Virus record (IMG/VR): IMGVR_UViG_3300023171_000006
Span: 1 to 36,600 of that record
Strand: one strand, 5' to 3'
From: a virus
DNA: 36,600 nucleotides
Positions within the stretch are counted from its first letter, which is position 1, and every line of letters starts with the position of its first letter. The notes beneath the pieces are model-generated. The model saw only the letters and a program-made list of their open reading frames with translations. It was not told the DNA's origin and searched no databases. Made by a program: the position numbers and the translations under genes. Positions 1 through 7,229 of this stretch are shown piece after piece.

Positions 1-127
1 AACCAAGAGCAAGCCGAAGCTTTAATTGACTTTGAGAACAGTACCTACAAAATCACGACTAGATTTGGAAACCCAATGGGAAAACCAGAGAAAAACTGGT
101 CACCGATTGAAGAACAACCGCACATGT
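1..127. repeat. Terminal direct repeat, left copy (circular-contig overlap)
   Basis: Bases 1-127 are identical to 36474-36600. The repeat lies inside one open reading frame that runs through the junction without a break. It is therefore best read as the overlap of a circular assembly, with a unit length of 36,473 bp. The length 127 is also a common maximum k-mer of short-read assemblers. Genuine short terminal repeats in a virion are the alternative but less likely. Confidence 0.95.
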
Positions 128-570
128 ATCTTCATTCTATCGGAACAATAGCCAAAGATGGTTGGATTAAAGCAGTTGACAACAGGACAGATGCGATTGA
201 ATCAGTTCACAACGGAACGCCTCTTGTAAAAACTAAGTATGGTTATATCGGAGTCTTTCACCAACGTACGCGCCTTGGTGTAGACCACAGGTATGGGAAT
301 ATATTTATCAAGTTTGACGACGATTTAAAGCCCATTGAACAATCTGAGTGGTTTATATTCGGAGACGAGGGACACCAAGAGGTACAGTTTATGTCCGGTG
401 CTGTGTTACTTGACGATGATACACTCGCTATCACACTAGGTATTGACCGTATCTCAGCTCGAACACCAGCCGACTATAAGGGATTGCTATACAAAGTAAA
501 GCTAGACGATATAGAGTTCCACGCATTTGATTACGATAACTTAGTTATCAGGAGAGGTAGGCTAGAATGA
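1..570 (+). CDS. Beta-propeller (GH43/GH130-like) protein A, 3' part
   Basis: This is the C-terminal 189 codons of a 319-aa protein that starts at 36084 and crosses the circle junction; base 1 is in frame. The ATG at 76 is internal and not the start. Visible features are repeated blade-like segments with the pattern 'KNWSP', 'HNGTPLV', 'GYIGVFHQR' and 'VQFMSGAVLLDDDTLAITLG'. The last resembles the strand motif at the end of five-bladed propellers of GH43/GH130-like proteins. No catalytic residue can be assigned with confidence. It overlaps the related propeller protein B at 567 by an ATGA junction. A role in recognising or trimming a glycan is inferred from fold and neighbours (glycosyltransferase upstream, GDP-mannose dehydratase downstream). 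Confidence 0.6.
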   Translation, partial: NQEQAEALIDFENSTYKITTRFGNPMGKPEKNWSPIEEQPHMYLHSIGTIAKDGWIKAVDNRTDAIESVHNGTPLVKTKYGYIGVFHQRTRLGVDHRYGNIFIKFDDDLKPIEQSEWFIFGDEGHQEVQFMSGAVLLDDDTLAITLGIDRISARTPADYKGLLYKVKLDDIEFHAFDYDNLVIRRGRLE

Positions 571-1580
571 CCGAGTTACTAATACACAAATTTGATTATC
601 CCGTGACCGTGTGGGACTTAAACGAGAACGAATGGCATCACAACCCTAGCATTGCTAAAGATAAACAGGGTAAGATTTGGGTATCAACAAGACACCACGA
701 GGAAGAAACGATTGTTCGTTACACTAACGAGCATCCATACACTCACCCACCATCTCGCCTGATGGTTGGGGTGCTTGATGAGAACACTTTAGAAGTAAGT
801 GGTGTAAAGCGTATATTCCCCGAAGAAGGCTCACCACGGTACCTCGTTGAAAAAGAGATTGAAGATTGCCGCATCTTTTTTAGGGAAGATGGTTTGCATG
901 GCATTGGCGTAGCTATCAACGAATATGACTTTCCTAACGAAACAAGAGTTTATCAGATTGAGATTTTGATTGACTACGAAAAAGGCACGTACAAGCTGTT
1001 AAAAGATTGGGGCTATAGTGTCGCTGGTCACATGGAAAAGAACTGGTCACCAGCAACTGAATATACCGATAAGTTTGACTTCATTTATTCAGCTAGTGAA
1101 AAGCTTAAGAACGACCACTTATTCGGAGAGAAGTACCTAGGTAAAACACACGGCGGCAGCCAGCTACTTCCTTACAAGGATGGGTATATTCGGTTCGCAC
1201 ATAGATGTATTCCTATTGAGGGTGTAACCCATAGATGGTACGTTTCGATCGCACAGTTAGTCGATAAAGATGGTTATGTAACGCACGACAGCCAGCTATT
1301 TGATTTCTGTACTGGATGGCGACCGAACATTCAAGAGAGTGTGGAGTTTATAAGTGGTGCTGTATGGAGCGGTGACGACATCATTCTAAGCTATGGGCTA
1401 AGGGATGAAACCTGTGCTTTTGTTAAGATCAACCCCTCAGTATTCGAGTGGGGTCCGTTTGAAAATAGTGACACAGAATATGAATACAAGTTTGCCGATG
1501 GAGTTGTACCGACAGATGAAAAGTATTGGATTGGTGAGAAGTTTCCGGGTTCGTTTTTACTAAAAGAAGGAGACAGGTAA
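567..1580 (+). CDS. Beta-propeller (GH43/GH130-like) protein B
   Basis: 337 aa. It resembles propeller protein A immediately upstream: both have 'HNPSI/NPSI' near the N-terminus, a central 'KNWSP' and a late 'F(M/I)SGAV..DD..L..(L/Y)G' strand. The two look like a tandem duplication that has diverged. Other blade-like segments are 'HGGSQLLPYKDGYIRFAHR' and 'EFISGAVWSGDDIILSYGL'. The family fold is used by GH43, GH130 and related glycan-binding or phosphorolysing proteins. I cannot identify the catalytic acids, so an enzymatic role is not claimed. The start overlaps the previous stop (ATGA), so the two are probably translationally coupled. Confidence 0.6.
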   Translation: MTELLIHKFDYPVTVWDLNENEWHHNPSIAKDKQGKIWVSTRHHEEETIVRYTNEHPYTHPPSRLMVGVLDENTLEVSGVKRIFPEEGSPRYLVEKEIEDCRIFFREDGLHGIGVAINEYDFPNETRVYQIEILIDYEKGTYKLLKDWGYSVAGHMEKNWSPATEYTDKFDFIYSASEKLKNDHLFGEKYLGKTHGGSQLLPYKDGYIRFAHRCIPIEGVTHRWYVSIAQLVDKDGYVTHDSQLFDFCTGWRPNIQESVEFISGAVWSGDDIILSYGLRDETCAFVKINPSVFEWGPFENSDTEYEYKFADGVVPTDEKYWIGEKFPGSFLLKEGDR

Positions 1581-1723
1581 TGTTCACGGTTTACTTTACA
1601 TTAATCGCAAACGACTCTGAATACTTTTATGATTTCGGTAATAAAAAAGACGCGCAAGAGTTCTTAGATTTTACCTCTAACTCTGCACTATGTCACAAAG
1701 AAAGGATGGAGGAACAAAAATGA
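1580..1723 (+). CDS. Small hypothetical protein, 47 aa
   Basis: The ORF starts at an ATG that overlaps the stop of propeller B (TAATG) and ends in an ATGA overlap with the dehydratase gene at 1720. It is a soluble, acidic-aromatic peptide beginning MFTVYFTLIANDSEYFYDF. The tight junctions on both sides are the main evidence that it is real. An AAGGAG-like site lies just upstream (1563-1572). Function unknown. Confidence 0.6.
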   Translation: MFTVYFTLIANDSEYFYDFGNKKDAQEFLDFTSNSALCHKERMEEQK

Positions 1724-2724
1724 AAGCACTAATCAGCGGATTTTCAGGGCAAGACGGAACACACCTAACTAAGCTTTTGTTAGAAAAGGGCTACACAGTT
1801 ATCGGACTTGTACGCCGTGTGTCTACTGAACCACCACACCGTATGCGTAAGGGATATGACTTCACCGAAGCGTTGAACTCTGGTCAACTTATTCTTGAAA
1901 CAGGCGACCTTCTCGACCCATCTAGCCTACGCCGAATCGTAAAACAGTATCAACCAGACGAAATATACAACCTCGCGGCACAAAGCCACGTAGGACAAAG
2001 CTTCAAACAACCTGAACTGACGACACAGATTGACTACATCGGTGTGATGAATCTTATCTCAGCTCTTGAAACGTGTCACGAAGGTAAGTGGAAGATGTAC
2101 CAAGCCTCTACAAGTGAGATGTACGGAGCTAAAGAGCAAGGCTCAGTCCTTAACGAAAAGAGCGAACTTAACCCTAACTCACCATATGCTATCGCTAAGA
2201 CAGCTGCACACTATTACTGTAGAAGTAAACGCGATCAAGGACTGTTCATTTCAAACGGTATTCTCTTCAACCATGAGGGAGAATTACGTGGTGCTGACTT
2301 TGTGACCATGAAGATTGCAAAAGGTGTGAACGCTTGGATTGCAGACCCAACTCAAGTCCTAGAGCTTGGCAACATGAACTCAATACGTGATTGGGGATAC
2401 GCAGGTGATTTTGTAGAGGGTATGCACCTCATGCTACAACAAGATGAACCAGACGAATACGTTATTGCTACAGGAGAGATTCACACAGTCAGAAACTTTG
2501 TTGGAGCAGCCTTTGCCGCTAAAGGGCTTGAAGTTGAGTGGGAAGGCGAGGATGGAGATGAGAAGGGTTACGTTAACGGACACCTCGCAGTAAGAGTAAA
2601 CCCTGAGTTCTACCGACCGAATGAAGTAGGATACCTCTTGGGAGATGCAAGCAAGATTAAGGCTATTGGTTGGGAGCGTAAGACATCGTTTGATGAATTG
2701 GTAAACTTAATGATGAAAGGATAG
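1720..2724 (+). CDS. gmd: GDP-mannose 4,6-dehydratase
   Basis: 334 aa, slightly shorter than most bacterial enzymes (about 345-375). It is an extended short-chain dehydrogenase that converts GDP-mannose to GDP-4-keto-6-deoxymannose, the precursor of GDP-fucose, GDP-rhamnose or GDP-perosamine. The N-terminal NAD(P) loop is GFSGQDG. The characteristic STSEMYG catalytic segment and the YAIAK (YxxxK) motif are present, with the RRVS segment of GMD enzymes. ATG 1720 is preferred over the in-frame ATG at 1690 because GGAGG (1708-1712) lies 7 nt upstream and it overlaps the previous stop. No reductase or epimerase follows, so the host must supply the last step or the 4-keto sugar is used directly. 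Confidence 0.93.
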   Translation: MKALISGFSGQDGTHLTKLLLEKGYTVIGLVRRVSTEPPHRMRKGYDFTEALNSGQLILETGDLLDPSSLRRIVKQYQPDEIYNLAAQSHVGQSFKQPELTTQIDYIGVMNLISALETCHEGKWKMYQASTSEMYGAKEQGSVLNEKSELNPNSPYAIAKTAAHYYCRSKRDQGLFISNGILFNHEGELRGADFVTMKIAKGVNAWIADPTQVLELGNMNSIRDWGYAGDFVEGMHLMLQQDEPDEYVIATGEIHTVRNFVGAAFAAKGLEVEWEGEDGDEKGYVNGHLAVRVNPEFYRPNEVGYLLGDASKIKAIGWERKTSFDELVNLMMKG

Positions 2725-2728
2725 TTGC

Positions 2729-2977
2729 ATGAGCGCAAATAACTTCTACTTCGCACAACAGATTGGAAATAAGTGGTACGGTTGGGACGAGATGGCTGAA
2801 ACTTGGCAAGATGAAGGAAAGCCAGTTAAGCTACACCTAGTTAATGCTGTTGAGGCTGAGTCATTACAAGAGTTGGAAGATAAGCTTCAAGCGGGTGGTT
2901 TGGGATATGCGGAGTATGGGATAACAACACAGCCGTTTTTACCAAAAGACGGAACACCAATAGAGATAGTGGTATAA
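2729..2977 (+). CDS. Hypothetical protein, 82 aa
   Basis: Soluble 82-aa protein with an aromatic N-terminus (MSANNFYFAQQIGNKWYGW). It starts 4 nt after the dehydratase stop, with AAAGGA upstream at 2716-2721. It lies in the glycan cassette operon. I do not recognise the family. Confidence 0.65.
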   Translation: MSANNFYFAQQIGNKWYGWDEMAETWQDEGKPVKLHLVNAVEAESLQELEDKLQAGGLGYAEYGITTQPFLPKDGTPIEIVV

Positions 2978-3072
2978 TGAGACCAACGCCACGCAGTACT
3001 GACAGTGTTAAGCCGGTGAGTGTTACACAATTCAACAAAGCTAAAGCGCGTTCTTGCGCTGTTTTGCGTTAG
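2977..3072 (+). CDS. Possible 31-aa basic peptide
   Basis: The ATG overlaps the preceding stop (TAATG) and the frame runs 31 codons to TAG 3070-3072. The peptide is short, basic (MRPTPRSTDSV...) and ends inside the terminase promoter. There is no Shine-Dalgarno beyond the coupled stop. It may be spurious. Confidence 0.25.
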   Translation: MRPTPRSTDSVKPVSVTQFNKAKARSCAVLR

Positions 3073-3081
3073 TGGTATACT
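3054..3081 (+). promoter_or_regulatory. Promoter for terminase small subunit; transcript nearly leaderless
   Basis: Extended -10 TGG-TATACT (TATACT at 3076-3081), with TTGCGC at 3054-3059 (16-nt spacer) as a weak -35. An AGCGC/GCGCT hairpin (about 3044-3060) overlaps the -35. The start codon is at 3088, about where transcription should begin, so the mRNA would have almost no leader and no room for a Shine-Dalgarno. The core resembles the promoter-like elements before the portal, capsid and tail blocks. Confidence 0.55.
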
Positions 3082-3087
3082 GAGTTT

Positions 3088-3591
3088 ATGACACTAGGAC
3101 GACCACCAGAACCATTTGATGAGATAGTAGCTGAAGCTATATGTGAACTTCTCATGCAAGGATGGTCACTCAGGAAAGTACTTAAAGACGGAAGTGATGT
3201 TCTTGAGGATGCAGAGGGCAAGCTGATTCAGATGCCTAGCACACGAGTTTTCTTTAGGTGGATACGTGAGAACGAAGAATTCCGCAAACAATACGCGTAT
3301 GCCAAGCAAGAGGCGGCAGATGCTCAGTATGAGGAGTTAAGCGACATTGCAGACCAAGCGATTAGTATGGCAATGAAGGTTGACCCGAAGGCTTCTGGTG
3401 CGGTTGTACAGGCACACAGGCTCAAGGCAGACAACCTTAAATGGCAGATGTCCAAGATGAAGCCAAAGAAGTACGGTGAAAAGCTTGACCTCACAAGCGA
3501 TGGTAAACGACTCATTCAACAACCTATGTACATAAGCGATATCAAGAGCCGTAATGCTGAAACTGAAACCGAAACAACGCCTAGCAGTTGA
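3088..3591 (+). CDS. terS: Terminase small subunit
   Basis: 167 aa. It binds the packaging site and recruits the large subunit. The N-terminal half carries a helix-turn-helix-like segment ('ICELLMQGWSLRKVL...TRVFFRWIRENEEFRKQYAYAKQ') typical of phage terminase small subunits. The C-terminal part has 'KWQMSKMKPKKYGEKLDL', also typical. The 3' end overlaps the large subunit by 38 nt in another frame. Identification rests on this motif pattern and the adjacent large subunit. Confidence 0.85.
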   Translation: MTLGRPPEPFDEIVAEAICELLMQGWSLRKVLKDGSDVLEDAEGKLIQMPSTRVFFRWIRENEEFRKQYAYAKQEAADAQYEELSDIADQAISMAMKVDPKASGAVVQAHRLKADNLKWQMSKMKPKKYGEKLDLTSDGKRLIQQPMYISDIKSRNAETETETTPSS

Positions 3592-4960
3592 GTCAGTCAA
3601 CGACCCTACTGTTGATACACTAATTCTTTTTGGTACTGTCGGTACGGGTAAGACTGATGTTGCAGCACATATCGTTATTTCTATTTGTCAGACGTTCCCT
3701 AAAACTTACTGGCCTGTATTCCGTCAGAACCTCACAACTGCTAAAAAGACAGTCATACCTTCTTACGAGGTAATGCTTGAGAGAATGAACCTCATTGAGG
3801 GTGAGGACTTTAGTTTCAACCGAACTGACTACGTTATCAAGTTCAAGAATGGCTCAGTCATTGCATTTACAGAAGCAGACATCACGAAGGATCGCCAAGG
3901 TCGTAAGATTAAAGGTATCAACTCATCCGGTAACCATATTGACGAGGGTGACGAACTAAATGAGACAATGCTTGTAACTGCTACGTCCCGTAAAGGTAGG
4001 CGAAACGAACAGGGACAACCAAGCTTGTCCATTCATACTCTTAACCCAACAGACCATCCTTATTACACCGCTCTATACAACTCGTTCAAGTTTGAAGGTG
4101 AAAAAGACGAGTCAGGACGTATCATTCCACCACTACCTAAAGGCGTAAGGTGTATTGAGTTTACGGTTGAGGACTCTTGGCAGACGCAGCAAGACATTGA
4201 TGCTCTTATGACCAACCCGAAGTGGTGGGTTGAACGCTACATGAATAACAACTGGAAGTATAAGGACGAAGAAAAAACTATCTTTAAATCCCACCTCTTT
4301 GCGAAGGCACGAACTGATAAACTTATATCGGGTAGACGTACAGCTGGTTACGACGTTGCTGACGAAGGACGCGACAGAGCGGGAGTTGCCGATTGGGAGA
4401 ACTTCACATTGTTTGATATTCAGATAACGAAAGAGGCTGACCAAAAGGTAAAGACTGAGGATCAAGCAGATTGGTTAATCAAACACTCCGACGACTTGGA
4501 GATTGGCTATGAGAATGTGGCTGTAGACGGTGTGGGCGTTGGTGTTGGTTTGCTATCTTCGGCAAGAGTGAAGGGTGTTGACTTTGCCGTATTTAAGTCA
4601 GGCTACTCGCCAGACCCATACCTGACATTCGAGGATAGGCCGCTCTCAAGAGACGATGCTGAACGCAATAGTGAGATTGTATCTTTCAATAACCTCCGGT
4701 CACAAGTGGCATATCTATTAGCTATGGGTATGGAGAAGGGCGTTGTGAAGATTCTTGAGAGTTGCCCTTACTTGGATGACTTTACCAGTGAGGCTCAACA
4801 GCACCACAACGAGACAAACGACAAAGTATTCAAGCTAGAGTCGAAAGATAAGATTAAAGAACGCACCGGTAAGTCGCCAGACATATTCGATATGGTTCTC
4901 ATGGGATTCTATAAGCAACTCAAGAAGGAACATGTTATTGCATATGGTGGCTTGATGTAG
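3554..4960 (+). CDS. terL: Terminase large subunit
   Basis: 468 aa. ATP-driven DNA translocase and nuclease of the packaging motor. The Walker A is GTVGTGKT at residues 27-34. The acidic segment 'NHIDEGDEL' (about residues 127-135) fits Walker B. The C-terminal RNase H-like nuclease starts with 'AGYDVADEGRDRAG' (about residue 265) and continues with 'VAVDGVGVGVGL'. Length is normal for phages of this size. The start overlaps the small subunit; the nearest Shine-Dalgarno-like stretch is weak, which fits coupled translation. Confidence 0.95.
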   Translation: MLKLKPKQRLAVESVNDPTVDTLILFGTVGTGKTDVAAHIVISICQTFPKTYWPVFRQNLTTAKKTVIPSYEVMLERMNLIEGEDFSFNRTDYVIKFKNGSVIAFTEADITKDRQGRKIKGINSSGNHIDEGDELNETMLVTATSRKGRRNEQGQPSLSIHTLNPTDHPYYTALYNSFKFEGEKDESGRIIPPLPKGVRCIEFTVEDSWQTQQDIDALMTNPKWWVERYMNNNWKYKDEEKTIFKSHLFAKARTDKLISGRRTAGYDVADEGRDRAGVADWENFTLFDIQITKEADQKVKTEDQADWLIKHSDDLEIGYENVAVDGVGVGVGLLSSARVKGVDFAVFKSGYSPDPYLTFEDRPLSRDDAERNSEIVSFNNLRSQVAYLLAMGMEKGVVKILESCPYLDDFTSEAQQHHNETNDKVFKLESKDKIKERTGKSPDIFDMVLMGFYKQLKKEHVIAYGGLM

Positions 4961-4978
4961 CCCCAGCGTTGGTATACT
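4952..4978 (+). promoter_or_regulatory. Extended -10 promoter before portal block
   Basis: CCCAGCGTTGGTATACTAA contains extended -10 TGG-TATACT (4973-4978). The only -35-like hexamer is TTGATG at 4952 with a short 15-nt spacer. It resembles the tail-operon element at 11380-11394 (CCAACGCTGGTAAACTAA). Confidence 0.5.
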
Positions 4979-5002
4979 AAAATAAGATAAAGGAATAAAC
5001 GC

Positions 5003-5188
5003 GTGAATAGCCTAAAAAAGTTCATTAAGAACATAAAAGACAACTTCGCAGAGTACTACACTCTCCTCATGATAGCGGTAGCCACCCCTTTAGCGGTTGG
5101 GTTACTCTTTGGTTTTGTATGGGGACTTTTGCTTTCATTCGTACTTCAAGCTTTGATTGGTGTTTTCTACATCCGAGGTAGCAAGTGA
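5003..5188 (+). CDS. Small membrane protein between terminase and portal
   Basis: 61 aa starting at GTG 5003, with AAAGGA upstream (4989-4994). A basic N-terminus (MNSLKKFIKNIKDN) is followed by two hydrophobic segments (about residues 20-37 and 40-57) that can form a helical hairpin in the membrane. It overlaps the portal start by 4 nt. A membrane protein at this position is unusual. Holin-like or superinfection-exclusion roles are possible but nothing in the sequence decides. Confidence 0.7.
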   Translation: MNSLKKFIKNIKDNFAEYYTLLMIAVATPLAVGLLFGFVWGLLLSFVLQALIGVFYIRGSK

Positions 5189-6633
5189 TTCTCGGTATAG
5201 CACTAAAAGGCGCAAAGGCTCAGATTAACTTAGTCGGTGCTCCTTCTTTTGCTCAAGTTAATCCATACGGACTTTACAATCACTTCAAGTCTGACGAGTA
5301 CGCAAGTCACTATCCTAACGTCCGACCTATTACTAACGAGTTCATGCAGATTCTTCCGTATGCGATTGATAAGAATGGTAAGCCAGTACCTCACGCAGTA
5401 ATCGACGCACTCTATCACCCTAACCGTCGTGACAGCCTACCAATGTTCCTTGAGAAGCTTGGGGTGTCTGTACTCGCATTGAACTATACGTACCTTCTTG
5501 TATGGCGACGTGAAGGCGGCAAGGCTATGCCGGGTGGAGACTTTGGTTTCAAGGGCACAAACGTGGCAGGGTTTACATTCCTCGAGCGTCCGGGTGTTGA
5601 ATACCGTGATGGTAAAATCTATTACAAGATTGGTGCTCAAGAGTTCTCCGAAGATGAAGTTATTGCTATTCCGGGCGGAGCAAAGCCTGATGACCTTTAT
5701 GCTGGTTACTCTCCGGCTCTATCGGCTGCTAAGTGGGCAACGCTTGATGGATACATTGCTGACTTCCAAAACGGATTCTTCCAAAACAATGCCATTCCTG
5801 CTGGTGTATTCAAGGTTGCCGCAACTACCCCAACCGAGTACACAGACATGGTGGAGAAACTCAAGGAACGTCACCAAGGCGCAGGAAACAATAACAACGT
5901 TTCTTACACCCACGTACCTATTGACCCACAAGGCAAGCTCGCACCGGCTCAAATCGAGTGGATTCCATTCGCACAGAGCAACAAAGAGATTGACTTTGAA
6001 CCACTCCTCAAGCATGTGGACGACCGATTGTCTGAGAGCTATGGTGTTTCAGGAATCATCAAGGGTGTTGACTCAAACGCAACCTACAATAATGCCGAAG
6101 TATCTGAGGCTGGCTTCGCCAAACGTGCAGTCAAGCCATTGGCACTTCGTATATACTCACAAATCACCCACGAACTTAACCGTATTACTGGTGGCTTTGG
6201 CGCTGCTATTGCTTTCAAGTACGAAATCCCTGCTGTTTCCGATGCCGAGTTAGTTAAGTCAAAGACAAAACGTGAAGAAGTACTCAGTATTAAAGAGTTA
6301 ATCGACCTAGGGTATAGTCTCGACTCTGCCGTTGATGCACTGCAACTGTCCCAAAGCTATAAGCTACTCAAGGCTGGCACAGCCCCAGCGGTCATTAAGA
6401 ACGACAAGCCAGAGGTGGATGAGGGGGAAGAGGTAGACAACTCACCCAACCCTGCACTTATTGATGGTGTTACTCCTGTGAACTCTGTAGAGTATGAACG
6501 CCATTGTAAGGAGTGCGATCGATTCCTAGGAATTACGAAAGACAAAAGCTACTCCGATATGGATAAGTGCTCAAATACCGCATGTAAAATACTAGACGTA
6601 CCTATTCTAAAGGAGATACAAAATGCCAACTAA
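5185..6633 (+). CDS. Portal protein (HK97-type)
   Basis: 482 aa, GTG start overlapping the previous stop (GTGA). It forms the dodecameric ring at the capsid vertex. Recognisable segments include 'HPNRRDSLPMFLEKLGVSVLALNYTYLL', 'AGYSPALSAAKWATLDGYIADFQNGFFQNNAIPAG' and 'LSESYGVSGIIKGVDSNATYNNAEVSEAGF', which match HK97-type portals. The C-terminal 45 residues are unusual: C-x2-C ('HCKEC') then C-x4-C ('KCSNTAC'), a possible zinc-binding knuckle added after the usual end. It is followed by an overlapping gene at 6623. Confidence 0.9.
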   Translation: MILGIALKGAKAQINLVGAPSFAQVNPYGLYNHFKSDEYASHYPNVRPITNEFMQILPYAIDKNGKPVPHAVIDALYHPNRRDSLPMFLEKLGVSVLALNYTYLLVWRREGGKAMPGGDFGFKGTNVAGFTFLERPGVEYRDGKIYYKIGAQEFSEDEVIAIPGGAKPDDLYAGYSPALSAAKWATLDGYIADFQNGFFQNNAIPAGVFKVAATTPTEYTDMVEKLKERHQGAGNNNNVSYTHVPIDPQGKLAPAQIEWIPFAQSNKEIDFEPLLKHVDDRLSESYGVSGIIKGVDSNATYNNAEVSEAGFAKRAVKPLALRIYSQITHELNRITGGFGAAIAFKYEIPAVSDAELVKSKTKREEVLSIKELIDLGYSLDSAVDALQLSQSYKLLKAGTAPAVIKNDKPEVDEGEEVDNSPNPALIDGVTPVNSVEYERHCKECDRFLGITKDKSYSDMDKCSNTACKILDVPILKEIQNAN

Positions 6634-7132
6634 TAACGAACTATTACAAGAAATAGCAGGTGGAGAATATAGCGACCTAACCAATAATCAACTGTTGCAA
6701 CTTATCGCTGCAAATGGTGGTGGAGGAGGCGGAAATGCCGAAACAGCGGGAGCAATTGACGTTCTCATATTGGATGAAACAAACTATGCAGCAACCTTTG
6801 TACTTCCTACTAACCGAAGTATCATCTATGCACTCCGTGAAGCTCGACGGCTCACACTCCCAGCAGACCACTTAACAGGTTATATTAAGATTTTCGCTGT
6901 AGGTAATAGCTTGCCGGGTGACAACCTCATGATGATTTATGATAGTGTTCGAGATGAGTTGAAGGATGTTGATACAGACCTAGAGCTTGTACACCTTACA
7001 CTTACTGCCGCTGAACTCGAGGCACTATTGTCAATCTCTGACCTACCGCAGGCTACATACACCGTATGGTGTGCTAGCGTAAGCTCTAGCCTCGTTGTTG
7101 TGTCTGTAGACGCTGGACAGGACTGGGTTTAG
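6623..7132 (+). CDS. Putative head decoration or fibre-like protein
   Basis: 169 aa. N-terminal repeat-like 'NNELLQEI/NNQLLQLI' segments, a six-glycine linker (about residues 33-38), then a beta-rich domain ('VLILDETNYAATFVLPTNRSIIYAL'). It sits between portal and protease/capsid and precedes a new promoter. The position and glycine hinge suggest a virion accessory protein such as a decoration protein. This is inference; I do not recognise the family. AAAGGAG precedes the ATG. Confidence 0.6.
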   Translation: MPTNNELLQEIAGGEYSDLTNNQLLQLIAANGGGGGGNAETAGAIDVLILDETNYAATFVLPTNRSIIYALREARRLTLPADHLTGYIKIFAVGNSLPGDNLMMIYDSVRDELKDVDTDLELVHLTLTAAELEALLSISDLPQATYTVWCASVSSSLVVVSVDAGQDWV

Positions 7133-7147
7133 ACCAAACCCCACGAC

Positions 7148-7229
7148 TGGTAATATAGATATAGAACCGAACAAGCAAAGTTCACAAGAACGCAAGGGAG
7201 TGTTCTAAAGTTTAACAGTAAGGAAACAC
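7148..7229 (+). promoter_or_regulatory. Capsid promoter (extended -10) and structured leader
   Basis: TGG-TAATAT (-10 at 7151-7156) follows 'CCACGAC', resembling the other late promoters. The leader has a stem AGAACGC/GTGTTCT (about 7188-7207, one G-U pair, 6-nt loop) before GTAAGGA and the ATG at 7230. A stable leader could raise capsid mRNA lifetime; that role is inferred. Confidence 0.45.

Noticed and set aside
5498-6253. 251-codon open frame inside the portal gene (+1 frame)
   Set aside because: It has no recognisable protein similarity, no ribosome site and a composition typical of an out-of-frame reading. It shows that long open +1 frames arise here from codon bias.
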